Shown here: piece by piece, positions 47,636 to 56,139 of the stretch | Position numbering within the stretch: position 1 is the first letter of the stretch | Layout of the letters: each line of letters begins with the position of its first letter | DNA from: Nguyenibacter vanlangensis | GTDB taxonomy: Bacteria > Pseudomonadota > Alphaproteobacteria > Acetobacterales > Acetobacteraceae | Length of the DNA: 64,000 nt | NCBI RefSeq assembly: GCF_038719015.1 | Contig: NZ_CP152276.1 | Coordinates: 124,001-188,000, forward strand | Direction of reading: 5' to 3' | The notes under the pieces: model-generated | What the model was told of the DNA's origin: nothing | What the model saw: only the letters and a program-made list of their open reading frames with translations | The model's database searches: none | Translations under genes and position numbers: made by a program

Positions 47636-48733
47636 ATGAGCGAGACAGGTTCCTCTTTTTCCGGGGCTGAGCCCTTCACGCTGGCCATCGACGGCATGGG
47701 TGGGGATGGCGGTCCGGAAGTCGTGGTGGCCGGTCTGGCGATTGCGGCGGACAGGCATCCTGGCGCGCGGGTCCTGCTGATCGGGGATGAGGCGGCGTTG
47801 CGCGCGCAACTGGCGCGCCATCCCAAGGCGGCGGCGATCTGCACGATCCGGCCGGCCGGCAGCGCCATCGCCATGGACATGAAGCCGACCGCGGCGCTGC
47901 GGGTGCGCGATTCATCGATGCGCCTGGCGATGGATGCGGTGGCCCAGGGCGAGGCCCAGGGCGTGGTGTCCGCCGGCAATAGCGGCGCGATGCTGGCGCT
48001 GGCCAAGATCGTCGTCAAAACCCTGCCGGGCGTGTCGCGTCCGGCCATGGCGGCCATCAGCCCGACCCTGAAGGGCGACGTGGTGATGCTGGACCTGGGC
48101 GCCAATGTCGCCTGCGACTGGCGCAACCTGGTGGAATTCGCGGTGATGGGTGCGGCCTTCGCCAATGCGGTGCTGGGCCTGCGGGCGCCCACGATCGGCC
48201 TGCTGAATGTCGGTTCGGAAGAGCTGAAGGGCGACGAGAGGCTGCGCCAGGCGGCGGACGTGCTGCGCAACAGCCCGCTGGCCGCGCAATTCCACGGCTT
48301 TATCGAGGGGCACGACATCACGGCGGGAACGACCGACGTGGTCGTGACCGACGGATTTACCGGCAATGTCGCCCTGAAGACCGGAGAAGGCGCGCTGAAG
48401 ATGGCGTTCGTCCTGCTGCGGCAGGTCTTCCGGTCGGGCCTGCTGGCCAAGCTGGGCTATCTGCTGGTCCGGCCGGGGCTGGAGCGGATGCGCGAGTGGC
48501 TGGATCCGCGCCGCTATAACGGCGCGGTATTCGTGGGTCTCAATGGCGTCGTCGTGAAATCGCATGGCGGGACCGACGCCGAAGGCTTTGCAGCGGCGGT
48601 GGACGTTGCCATGGATATGGTGACGCACCGGTTCAACGAGAGCATTCGCGAACAATTGTTGCGCATGGAATCGCTGACGGCCATGCGGCCGGGGGCGGAC
48701 AAGGAGCAGCCGGCGGTTGCCGCCGTAAGCTGA
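47636..48733 (+). CDS. plsX: Phosphate acyltransferase PlsX
   Basis: 365-residue enzyme making acyl-phosphate from acyl-ACP for phospholipid initiation. TLAIDGMGGDGGPEVVV opens the domain; VVSAGNSGAMLALAK, MLDLGANVACDWRNLVEFA, GLLNVGSEELKGDE and VVTDGFTGNVALKTGEG are the family motifs. ATG 47636 follows AGAAGG. It is followed by fabH in the standard fatty-acid/phospholipid arrangement. Confidence 0.96.
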   Translation: MSETGSSFSGAEPFTLAIDGMGGDGGPEVVVAGLAIAADRHPGARVLLIGDEAALRAQLARHPKAAAICTIRPAGSAIAMDMKPTAALRVRDSSMRLAMDAVAQGEAQGVVSAGNSGAMLALAKIVVKTLPGVSRPAMAAISPTLKGDVVMLDLGANVACDWRNLVEFAVMGAAFANAVLGLRAPTIGLLNVGSEELKGDERLRQAADVLRNSPLAAQFHGFIEGHDITAGTTDVVVTDGFTGNVALKTGEGALKMAFVLLRQVFRSGLLAKLGYLLVRPGLERMREWLDPRRYNGAVFVGLNGVVVKSHGGTDAEGFAAAVDVAMDMVTHRFNESIREQLLRMESLTAMRPGADKEQPAVAAVS

Positions 48734-48776
48734 TCCGCAGCCCTGCCCGACCGGCGGCCTGGCTTGGCGGTTTGGA

Positions 48777-49760
48777 ATGATGGACATGATGGCGAGACGT
48801 TCGCTTCTGGTCGGGTTCGGCGGTTATCTGCCGGACCGGATCGTGACCAATGATGAGCTGGCGACGCGCCTCGACACGTCGGACGAATGGATCAGGGCCC
48901 GGACCGGAATCGCCCAGCGCCATATCGCGGGGCCCGGCGACACGGCCGTGAGCATGGCCAGCGCGGCGGCGTCGCAGGCGCTGGACTATGCCGGCATGCG
49001 GGCCGGGGACGTGGGCGCCGTCATCGTGGGGACCAGCACGCCGGACCAGGCTTTTCCGGCGACCGCGGTCAGGGTGCAGGCCGAACTGGGCATGACCGGA
49101 GGGTTCGGCTTCGATCTGGCCGCGGCGTGCTCGGGCTTCATCTACGCGCTGTCGATGGCGGATTCGCTGATCCGCAGTGGGCAGGTCGATTCGGTTCTGG
49201 TGATCGGCAGCGAAGTCTATTCACGGATCGTCGACTGGTCGGATCGCGGCACCTGCGTGCTGTTCGGCGACGGGGCCGGGGCGGTGCTGCTGCGCGCGGC
49301 GGGAGACGAGGATGAGGACCGGGCGGGGATCCTGTCGACCCATCTGCATTCCGACGGGCGGACCGGCGACCTGCTTTATGTCGACGGGGCGGTCGGGCAG
49401 CGCGAGAAGAGCGGATTCCTGCATATGCGCGGGCGCGACGTGTTTCGCCACGCGGTGGCCAAGCTGTCGGATTCGGTCGATGAGGTGCTGCGGGTCAATG
49501 GACTGAGCCATGGCGACGTGTCGTGGCTGGTGCCGCACCAGGCCAATCTGCGGATCATCGAGGGCGTGGCGCGCAAGCTGGAATTGCCGCCCGAGCGGGT
49601 GATCGTGACGGTCGACCGCCATGCCAATACCTCGGCGGCGTCCATTCCGCTGGCGCTGAACGAGGCTGTGCGCGACGGGCGGATCAGGCCGGGCGACCTG
49701 GTACTGATGGAAGCGCTGGGCGGCGGGTTGACCTGGGGATCGGCGCTCGCGCGGATCTGA
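48777..49760 (+). CDS. fabH: 3-oxoacyl-ACP synthase III
   Basis: 327-residue condensing enzyme that starts fatty-acid synthesis from acetyl-CoA and malonyl-ACP. The triad is C118 in AAACSGFIYA, the histidine in VPHQANLRI and the asparagine in RHANTSAASIP. GALGGGLTWGS-type ALGGGLTWGSALARI closes it. Four in-frame ATGs cluster at 48777-48791, so the start may be a few codons later. It sits 43 bp after plsX. Confidence 0.96.
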   Translation: MMDMMARRSLLVGFGGYLPDRIVTNDELATRLDTSDEWIRARTGIAQRHIAGPGDTAVSMASAAASQALDYAGMRAGDVGAVIVGTSTPDQAFPATAVRVQAELGMTGGFGFDLAAACSGFIYALSMADSLIRSGQVDSVLVIGSEVYSRIVDWSDRGTCVLFGDGAGAVLLRAAGDEDEDRAGILSTHLHSDGRTGDLLYVDGAVGQREKSGFLHMRGRDVFRHAVAKLSDSVDEVLRVNGLSHGDVSWLVPHQANLRIIEGVARKLELPPERVIVTVDRHANTSAASIPLALNEAVRDGRIRPGDLVLMEALGGGLTWGSALARI

Positions 49761-49835
49761 GGCGGGGCGAGGCCGGGGGGCGGGCCGTGTCCGGGCCATT
49801 CGGGCGAATCTGTGAAGATGAAAAATTGACGCCGG

Positions 49836-49847
49836 TCAATGCATTGA
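49836..49847. promoter_or_regulatory. Perfect 12-bp palindrome upstream of ihfA
   Basis: TCAATGCATTGA is its own reverse complement and ends one base before the predicted -35 box of ihfA. The surrounding block is AT-rich for this genome and contains two ATTGACG copies (49825 and 49848). It is a candidate operator. Confidence 0.6.
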
Positions 49848-49848
49848 A

Positions 49849-49877
49849 TTGACGGTGCATCGCGGCGTGCCTAGGTT
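49849..49877 (+). promoter_or_regulatory. Predicted ihfA promoter
   Basis: TTGACG (49849-49854) and TAGGTT (49872-49877) with a 17-bp spacer. The expected start site, about 49884, is one base from the ihfA ATG, so a transcript from here would be nearly leaderless. Confidence 0.5.
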
Positions 49878-49884
49878 TGCTGGC

Positions 49885-50202
49885 ATGAGCACAGTGACCC
49901 GCGCCAGTCTGGCAGAACATATCTATAGTCAGGTCGGACTTTCCCGCAACGAGTCGGCGGACTTGCTCGAACACGTGCTTGAGCGGGTCGCCAAGGAACT
50001 CGAAGCCGGAAATACGGTCAAGATCAGTGGCTTCGGAACCTTTTCCGTCCGTCAGAAGGGGCGCCGGACCGGCCGCAACCCCAAGACCGGGGTGGAGGTG
50101 CCGATCCTGCCGCGATCGGTGCTGGTGTTCCGGCCCAGCCAGTTGCTGCGGTCGCGCGTGAACGGCCAGCCGGACGACGGAAACGAGGAAGACGGCGAAT
50201 GA
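49885..50202 (+). CDS. ihfA: Integration host factor subunit alpha
   Basis: 105-residue DNA-bending protein of the HU/IHF family. [26 protein letters not shown] forms the dimer helices. [22 protein letters not shown] is the diagnostic segment with the DNA-intercalating proline in the RNPKTG arm. ATG 49885 gives the normal length; no Shine-Dalgarno is visible before it. Its stop overlaps the MerR-family gene (ATGA at 50199). Confidence 0.95.
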   Translation: MSTVTRASLAEHIYSQVGLSRNESADLLEHVLERVAKELEAGNTVKISGFGTFSVRQKGRRTGRNPKTGVEVPILPRSVLVFRPSQLLRSRVNGQPDDGNEEDGE

Positions 50203-51029
50203 GCGCCGCCAGCCCAGGGCAGGAATTCTGGCAGGATGATGCCTCGACCCATGCGGTGGAGGCCGCCGGCGGATATGGCCAGGCGGGAGATGGCCGGATG
50301 GAAGAGGGACAGGCGGGGGACGACCCGGCCGGGCGGCTGAAGAAGGCGCCCCATGCCTTTCGCACCATCAGCGAGGTGGCGGACGAGCTGCATGTGCCGC
50401 AGCATGTCCTGCGTTTCTGGGAGACGCGATTCAGCCAGGTGCGTCCGCTGAAGCGCGGGGGTGGCCGGCGTTATTACCGGCCCGACGATATCGAACTGCT
50501 GCGCCGGATTTCCGATCTGCTCTATGTCCAGGGCTATACGATCAAAGGCGTGCAGCGGATGCTGCGTGAAGGCGCGGATGTCGTCATTCCCGCCGGGTCG
50601 GCGGACGGGAGCGACGACGAGGATCTGTTCGGCCAGCCCGAGGAGAGCCCGGCGCATGGAGCGGCGGCCGCGGCCGGGCAGGACGGCGTGGCGGGTCCTG
50701 AATCGACGGATCCTGAATCGGCAGGCTTCGAACCGACAGAGCCTGGGCTGGTTTGTGGGGAACCGGTCATTCTGGGGGCGGAAAGCGCCCCCGACGTTGC
50801 GGGGCAGGCGCCGTTCGTGACGCCTCCGGCCGCAGCATCCATTTCCGATACCGTCCCGCCTTCGGGTCCGTCCCAGGGGGTGGAGATTTCGGGCGTCGAG
50901 TCTTCGGAGACGCGGCCGGCGGCGGATTCGGAATCCGAGCGAATCCGGCAGGAGAACCTGCTGCTGAAGGACAGTCTGCGCGGGATTCTGGTGGAATTGC
51001 GTGCCCTGCGGCGGCTGATTCCGGTCTGA
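50199..51029 (+). CDS. MerR-family regulator with long acidic tail
   Basis: 276-residue protein. The MerR-type winged helix occupies residues about 52-125 ([45 protein letters not shown], then [15 protein letters not shown]). No cysteine effector site follows; instead about 110 residues of Glu/Ser/Pro/Ala-rich disordered sequence lead to a short C-terminal helix [20 protein letters not shown]. This is the widespread alphaproteobacterial MerR encoded after ihfA, of unknown target. It starts in an ATGA overlap with ihfA. Confidence 0.9.
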   Translation: MSAASPGQEFWQDDASTHAVEAAGGYGQAGDGRMEEGQAGDDPAGRLKKAPHAFRTISEVADELHVPQHVLRFWETRFSQVRPLKRGGGRRYYRPDDIELLRRISDLLYVQGYTIKGVQRMLREGADVVIPAGSADGSDDEDLFGQPEESPAHGAAAAAGQDGVAGPESTDPESAGFEPTEPGLVCGEPVILGAESAPDVAGQAPFVTPPAAASISDTVPPSGPSQGVEISGVESSETRPAADSESERIRQENLLLKDSLRGILVELRALRRLIPV

Positions 51030-51054
51030 GCCGGATTCGGGCCGCGAACACGGG

Positions 51055-51082
51055 TTGCGGTCCGCGCCGGGCGCTGCTACAC
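51055..51082 (+). promoter_or_regulatory. Predicted tRNA-Pro promoter
   Basis: TTGCGG (51055-51060) and CTACAC (51077-51082) with a 16-bp spacer, 20 bp before the tRNA. The expected start is near 51089-51091, at the beginning of the inverted repeat that flanks the tRNA. Confidence 0.5.
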
Positions 51083-51090
51083 GGCGTGTC

Positions 51091-51192
51091 GTCGCAGACG
51101 GACGGGCAGTAGCGCAGCCTGGTAGCGCATCAGTCTGGGGGACTGGGGGTCGTGGGTTCGAATCCCGCCTGCCCGATATTCCCGTCTGCGAC
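51091..51192 (+). repeat. Inverted repeat bracketing tRNA-Pro
   Basis: GTCGCAGACGG (51091-51101) before the tRNA and its exact complement CCGTCTGCGAC (51182-51192) after it form a perfect 11-bp pair separated by one base on the 5' side and five on the 3' side of the tRNA. CGTTTT follows the right arm. In the precursor RNA the arms would stack on the acceptor stem. Confidence 0.8.
51103..51176 (+). tRNA. tRNA-Pro (anticodon GGG)
   Basis: 74-nt cloverleaf. The 7-bp acceptor stem is CGGGCAG/CTGCCCG with discriminator A; the D arm is GCGC...GCGC; the anticodon stem TCAGT/ACTGG holds loop CTGGGGG with anticodon GGG; the T arm is GTGGG TTCGAAT CCCGC. The C1-G72 pair is usual for bacterial tRNA-Pro. 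CCA is not encoded (TAT follows), so it must be added. Confidence 0.96.
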
Positions 51193-51242
51193 CGTTTTCC
51201 CTTCTTTCGATGAGTTGGATCATGCGGGGTATCAGCCCCGCG

Positions 51243-52367
51243 TCAGCCTCCGTCCAGGCAGCGGTCGCGCGTCCAGTTGCGCCACATCAGGTGCATGACC
51301 GCCATGATGGCCGGGCCCATGAAGAGGCCCAGCAGGCTCCAGCTTTCGACGCCGCCCAGGATGCCCGTCAGGACCCACAGGAAGGGCAGTTCGGTCGAGC
51401 CGCCGATCAGGGCCGGGCGGACGAAATGGTCGGCCACGAAGATCACCGCCATCCCCAGCCCGAGGATGGCCAGGGCGGCGATCGTCGCCCCCTTGACCAG
51501 CAGCAGCAATGTCACCAGCCCCACCGCTATGACGGCGCAGAACGGGATCATGGCCGCGACGGCGGTGAAGACGCCGAACAGGAACGGATGCGGGGCGCCG
51601 GCGATCAGGTAGGCGACCCCCATGACCGCGCCTTCGCCGATTCCCACGAGAACCAGGCCGGCGACCGTGCCGTGGACCGAGGCGATGATCTGCTGGGCGA
51701 TCGTCTCGCCCCGCTTGCCGAAGGCACGGCGCGAGACGATGAGGCATTGGCGGATGATGGTGTCGCCGTCCTTGAGCAGGAAGAACAGGGTCAGGATCGA
51801 GAACGAGAACAGCAGGCCGCGATGGAAGATCTGCTCGCCCACGCGCTGGGTGACCTGCATGGAATGGCCGAGATTGAAGGAATGCAGGAAGCCCGATACG
51901 TCGTCGGGGTTCTGCAGGTGGCTTTCCCACCAGCCGCCGAGCGATGCGGCCCCGAAGGGCAGGCGGTGGATCCAGGTGGGGACCGGCACGCCGGAATGCC
52001 GGGCCTCGTTCATCCAGGCCGCGACGCCCTGAGCCTCGCGCGCCGCTTCGAGCGCGAATATCCCCAGCGGGACCAGGAAGATCAGCGCGATCACGATGGT
52101 GAACAGCAGCGGCAGCAGGATGCCGTTCGATTGCGCTGCCCGGCGCCGCCGGACGGCGGCATAGGGCGGCCAGGCGGTGATCGCGAAGATGCCGCCCCAG
52201 ACCAGCGCGGCCAGGAAGCCATGGACGGTGTAGAGCGCGAGCAGGGTGAAGAACACCGCCAGTAATCCCCGGGCGATGCGCTGCGCACGCAGTTGCTCGC
52301 GCATCTGGCGGAAGGGCGCGCGATCCGATGGCGGGGGCAGCAGGGCCGGGGGGGCAGTGTCCGTCAT
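51243..52367 (-). CDS. AI-2E family (TerC/PerM-like) permease
   Basis: 374-residue inner-membrane protein of the AI-2E transporter superfamily, with two N-terminal helices, a soluble mid-region and five to six C-terminal helices. FFTLLALYTVHGFLAALVWGGIFAI-type helices, ALEAAREAQGVAAW, SFSILTLFFLLKDGD and the conserved end block (LPFLWVLTGILGGVESWSLLGLFMGPAIMA region) are typical. ATG 52367 has AAGGA 8 nt upstream and is preferred over the ATG two codons earlier. Members export varied small molecules or act as Na+/H+ antiporters; the substrate is unknown here. Confidence 0.87.
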   Translation of the reverse strand: MTDTAPPALLPPPSDRAPFRQMREQLRAQRIARGLLAVFFTLLALYTVHGFLAALVWGGIFAITAWPPYAAVRRRRAAQSNGILLPLLFTIVIALIFLVPLGIFALEAAREAQGVAAWMNEARHSGVPVPTWIHRLPFGAASLGGWWESHLQNPDDVSGFLHSFNLGHSMQVTQRVGEQIFHRGLLFSFSILTLFFLLKDGDTIIRQCLIVSRRAFGKRGETIAQQIIASVHGTVAGLVLVGIGEGAVMGVAYLIAGAPHPFLFGVFTAVAAMIPFCAVIAVGLVTLLLLVKGATIAALAILGLGMAVIFVADHFVRPALIGGSTELPFLWVLTGILGGVESWSLLGLFMGPAIMAVMHLMWRNWTRDRCLDGG

Positions 52368-52449
52368 GCGCATCGTCCTTGGGAGCAGATCCGTCGAGAG
52401 TGGCCGTGTCGGGCGGGGGAGTGTTTCATGTCCGTCTGCGTATCGTCGG

Positions 52450-54528
52450 TCAGGCGGGCTGGGACATCGTTGCTGCCCAGATGGCGAACGCCTGGATGAG
52501 GGCGGATTCCTTCAGCGAGTCGAAGCGCCCCGAGGCGCCGGCATGTCCGGCCTCCATATTCATGCGCAGCAGGATCGGGCGGGTGGCGGTGGTATGGGCG
52601 CGCAGGCGGGCGACCCATTTGGCGGGTTCCCAGTAGGTCACGCGCGGGTCGGTCAGGCCGCCGATCGCCAGGATGGCCGGATAGGGACGCGGTGCGACCT
52701 GTTCGTAGGCCGCGTAGCCGGCGATCAGGTCATAGGCGGCTTCGTCCTGCAGCGGGTTGCCCCATTCCGGCCATTCGGGCGGTGTCAGGGGCAGGCTGGT
52801 GTCGGACATGGTGTTCAGTTCGTCCACGAAGGGCACCACGGCGACGATGCCGGCCCACAGATCGGGCCGCATGTTGGCGATCGCGCCCATGACCATGCCG
52901 CCGGCCGAACGGCCGTCGCCGACGATCCGGCCGGCGCGGGTGAAGCACGCGGCGATGAGTTCCTCGGCGCAGGCGATGAAATCGGTGAAGCTGTTGGGCT
53001 TGTTGCGGCCGCGCCCGCCCAGGAACCAGTTCCAGCCTTTTTCGGACCCGCCCCGGACGTGGGCGATGGCGTAGAACCAGCCCCGGTCCACCAGGCTGAG
53101 CGTTTCGGTGGAGAAGGCCGGTTCGATCGCGTGGCCATAGGCGCCGTAGCCATAAAGCAGCAGCGGCGCCGAGCCGTCGATGGGCGTGCCGCGCCGGCCC
53201 AGCACGGTGATGGGCACCTGTTCGCCGTCGGGCGCGGTGGCGGTCAGCCGCCAGCAGCGATAGAGCGCCGGGTCGTGGCCCGAGGGAATGTCCTGGGTCT
53301 TGAGCAAATGGCGCGTGCGGGCCTGCATGTCGTAGGCATGCCATTGCCGCGGCGTGGTCGGCGACTGATAGACATAGCGCAGTTCGCGCGTGTCATATTC
53401 ATAGCTGCCCGAGAGGGAGAGGACGTAGGCGTCCTCGTCGGATGAAAGGGTGTGCTGCCGGCCGTCGGTGTCGCGGATCACCAGGGCGGTGTTGGCGTCG
53501 CGGCGTTCGCGCCAGACCAGGTGGCCCGAGAAGGCCATGCAGCCGGTGATGTAGCGCCCGGGTTCGTGCGGCACGAGGTCGCGCCAGTTGGCGCGGCCGG
53601 GCGCAGTGTCGGGGGCTTCGGCCAGCTTGAAATCGACCGCGCCGTCGGCGTTGGTCAGGATAACGAAGCGGTCGCCCCAATGGCTGAGGTCATAGCGCAC
53701 GCCGTTGCGGCGCGGTTCGACGCAGCGCGGGGCGTCCTCGGGCCGTGCGCCGGGGATCAGCCAGGATTCGGACGTGTCCTGGTTGCTGGCGGAAATGACG
53801 ATCCAGCGCCCGGAGCGGCTGGCCTCGACCCCGATGAAGAAACCCGGATCCTGTTCGTGATAGACCAGCGTGTCGGCATCGGTGCCGATCCGGCGGCGGA
53901 AGATCCTGGTGGGGCGGCCATGATCGTCGCGCCAGGTCCAGAACAGCCAGGCCGAGTCCGGCGAGAAGGCGAAATTGCCGCTGCAGCTTTCGATCGCGGG
54001 GCCGACCTGCGCGCCGCTGGCGATGTCGCGGATGACGACGCGGTAGATTTCGGAGCCCTGGCTGTCCTCGGCATGGGCGAACAGCCTGTGGTCGGGGCTG
54101 TGGGCAGTGGCGGCGACCGAGAAATAATCATGCCCCCGGGCCGCCTGGTCGACATCCAGCAGGACGGTTTCGTCTTGCGGCCTGCCCTCGGGGTGACGGG
54201 CATGGATCGGATGCTGGGCACCGGCGGCGAAGCGCATATAGTAGCGCCAGGGACCGTGCGGCAGGGCGGGATAGCTGTCATCCTGGCGGATGCGGCCCTT
54301 CATCTCGGCGACGATGTCGGCTTGCAGCGCCTCGGTCGGGGCGAGGATGGCGGCGGTATAGGCGTTTTCCGCATGCAGGTGCGCCGCGATGTCGGCGCGC
54401 AGCACCGACGGGTCGCGCAGGACGTCCTGCCAGTTCTCGTCCTTCATCCACGCATAGTCGTCGACGCGGACCCGTCCGAGCTGCGTGATCCGGCGCGGAT
54501 CCGTGCGGGCGACGGGGGGCGTGGTCAT
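52450..54528 (-). CDS. ptrB: Oligopeptidase B (S9A, PtrB)
   Basis: 692-residue cytoplasmic serine peptidase cutting after Lys/Arg in short peptides. The propeller domain begins RVDDYAWMKDENWQDVLRD; the hydrolase domain shows LLLYGYGAYG, RGGSEKGWNWF, nucleophile S541 in GRSAGG, PEWGNPL and the histidine in EAGHAGASGR. Acidic residues for dibasic preference are in the same region. ATG 54528 has GGAG 9 nt upstream. No signal peptide, in contrast to the S9A enzyme at 39-41 kb. Confidence 0.94.
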   Translation of the reverse strand: MTTPPVARTDPRRITQLGRVRVDDYAWMKDENWQDVLRDPSVLRADIAAHLHAENAYTAAILAPTEALQADIVAEMKGRIRQDDSYPALPHGPWRYYMRFAAGAQHPIHARHPEGRPQDETVLLDVDQAARGHDYFSVAATAHSPDHRLFAHAEDSQGSEIYRVVIRDIASGAQVGPAIESCSGNFAFSPDSAWLFWTWRDDHGRPTRIFRRRIGTDADTLVYHEQDPGFFIGVEASRSGRWIVISASNQDTSESWLIPGARPEDAPRCVEPRRNGVRYDLSHWGDRFVILTNADGAVDFKLAEAPDTAPGRANWRDLVPHEPGRYITGCMAFSGHLVWRERRDANTALVIRDTDGRQHTLSSDEDAYVLSLSGSYEYDTRELRYVYQSPTTPRQWHAYDMQARTRHLLKTQDIPSGHDPALYRCWRLTATAPDGEQVPITVLGRRGTPIDGSAPLLLYGYGAYGHAIEPAFSTETLSLVDRGWFYAIAHVRGGSEKGWNWFLGGRGRNKPNSFTDFIACAEELIAACFTRAGRIVGDGRSAGGMVMGAIANMRPDLWAGIVAVVPFVDELNTMSDTSLPLTPPEWPEWGNPLQDEAAYDLIAGYAAYEQVAPRPYPAILAIGGLTDPRVTYWEPAKWVARLRAHTTATRPILLRMNMEAGHAGASGRFDSLKESALIQAFAIWAATMSQPA

Positions 54529-54625
54529 GGGCATCTTCTCCAGCGCAAGGCGCCGCCCGGCGGACGCGGACGGGCCGTCGGGGGCAACCATACAGGACGC
54601 GCCGCACGCGCGACAGGGGCGCGGG

Positions 54626-55135
54626 TCAGAACGCCTGGCAGCCCGGGCGGATCGTCAGGCCGACCGATTGCTGCTGGAAACGCTGCCGGTAGGACGTGCG
54701 GATGGCGGCGATCCGGGCGAGCAGGTCCGGCGTCGCCACGCCGGCGGCGATCCAGACGATGCGCGAGGGCTCGTGGGTGACGCGGCCGGTGACGCGATCG
54801 CGCCATTGCCCCATGGTCTGGAAGACGCTGAGCCCGTCGGGGAAGCGCGGCGTGACCTCGTCGCGCAGGAAGGCGGCCCATTCCGTGTCCGTGACCGCGC
54901 GGCCGTCGGGACGGGTCAGGCCGAACAGCAGGGAGATCTCGATACCTTGGTGCGCGCCGAACGGCGTGCAGGACAGGCCGCTCAGGATGGGAGTGGGGGC
55001 GGGGGCGGCGGTGGTATCGGCGGCCGGGGCAGGGGCATGGGGCGCGCAGGCCGCGAGCGGCGCGGCGGCCAGGGCCAGGAGCAGGGCGCGCGCGGACGCG
55101 GCGGAGGCGGGGCGGTTCAACGGCGGGCGGCTCAT
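54626..55135 (-). CDS. DUF3574 lipoprotein
   Basis: 169-residue predicted lipoprotein: hydrophobic N-terminus and lipobox PLAAC (about residue 30), an Ala/Pro/Thr-rich linker, then a DUF3574-type domain (EISLLFGLTRPDGRAVTD, WAAFLRDEVTPRFPDGLSV, ending YRQRFQQQSVGL). Its start overlaps the stop of the NUDIX gene upstream (ATGA, 55132-55135), so the two are coupled. Domain function is unknown. Confidence 0.8.
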   Translation of the reverse strand: MSRPPLNRPASAASARALLLALAAAPLAACAPHAPAPAADTTAAPAPTPILSGLSCTPFGAHQGIEISLLFGLTRPDGRAVTDTEWAAFLRDEVTPRFPDGLSVFQTMGQWRDRVTGRVTHEPSRIVWIAAGVATPDLLARIAAIRTSYRQRFQQQSVGLTIRPGCQAF

Positions 55136-56013
55136 GCGAAGGCCGGATTGTCGCGGCCGGACAGGCCGGCGCGGATCCGTTGTCCGAGATCGCCGGCCGG
55201 GTCGATCAGCCCGCGGCGGAGGAACAGGTCCAGCAGCACCAGATTGACGTTGAACTTGAAGGCGTCGCCGTCGCGTACCATCCGGCAGGCTTCCTGGAGC
55301 GGGATCAGGGTGAAGAATTCGACCTCGCCGTCCGACGGGGTCGGGACGAAATCCGGCGGCAGTTCCAGGTCGTAGCAATGCAGTACGTCGCGGCGCAGAC
55401 CCTCGGGCCGTTCCATGGCGTAGCGGATCTCGGCCACCGGCACGGCGCGGTGGATCAGGGCGTCGGGGATGCTGGCTTCCTCGGCGGCTTCCTTGGCCAG
55501 GGCCTGGCCGGCGGTGTGGCCGGCGGGAATGCCGCCCGCGACCAGGTGATCCAGCTTGCCGGGGTCCAGCCGCTTGTCCATCGCGCGGCGGCCGATCCAC
55601 AGATGCCAGCCGTCGGGCCGGCGGACCAGGCCGTTCATGTGCACACCGTGGGCGATCAGCCCGAACAGGGGCAGCGCACCGCGGTCGATCCGCGCGATGG
55701 CCGGGGTACCGGAGGCGGGGGTGGCGGAGGTGGGGGCGACGTCGAAGAGTTCGTGGTGCGAGCGATAGAGGCCGGCCGATGCCAGGTCGTCGCCCAGTTC
55801 CTCGAGCCTGGCGGGCTGGTCGAGCACCAGAACGCCGTCGCGCAGCGCGACCCCGCGCCGCGTGAGTTCCGGCACCAGTTCGGGGGCGACCCAGCCCGCC
55901 GGGGCTTGGCCGGCGGGCTGGGTGGCGAAGCGGAACGGCGTGCGCGGGCCGGGCAGGCGGGCGGTGTTGCAGGCGGCGATATGCCGGAGGAAAGATGCGG
56001 CGTCGGACGTCAT
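55132..56013 (-). CDS. NUDIX hydrolase with N-terminal DUF4743
   Basis: 293-residue protein. The N-terminal half (DUF4743-like, with ALPLFGLIAHGVHMNGLVRR) is that of thiamine-diphosphate-kinase-related Nudix proteins. The NUDIX box begins VAGGIPAGHTAGQALAKEAAEEASI, near residues 155-180, with the REUXEE glutamates represented by KEAAEEAS. ATG 56013 has AGGAG 9 nt upstream. The substrate may be a nucleoside diphosphate or a thiamine derivative; the similarity to the plant/fungal type is family knowledge, not proof. It overlaps the DUF3574 gene by 4 bp. Confidence 0.85.
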   Translation of the reverse strand: MTSDAASFLRHIAACNTARLPGPRTPFRFATQPAGQAPAGWVAPELVPELTRRGVALRDGVLVLDQPARLEELGDDLASAGLYRSHHELFDVAPTSATPASGTPAIARIDRGALPLFGLIAHGVHMNGLVRRPDGWHLWIGRRAMDKRLDPGKLDHLVAGGIPAGHTAGQALAKEAAEEASIPDALIHRAVPVAEIRYAMERPEGLRRDVLHCYDLELPPDFVPTPSDGEVEFFTLIPLQEACRMVRDGDAFKFNVNLVLLDLFLRRGLIDPAGDLGQRIRAGLSGRDNPAFA

Positions 56014-56139
56014 GCCGGTCTGCTCCTGGTGGTCTGAATGCCATACCGGGCGGGTCAGGCTGTGACAATCCTGCATCCCGGCCGGCGGGATCGGCGCCGC
56101 ACAGTTTGCAAACCGCCGTGGGCGTGCCACATCGGCACC

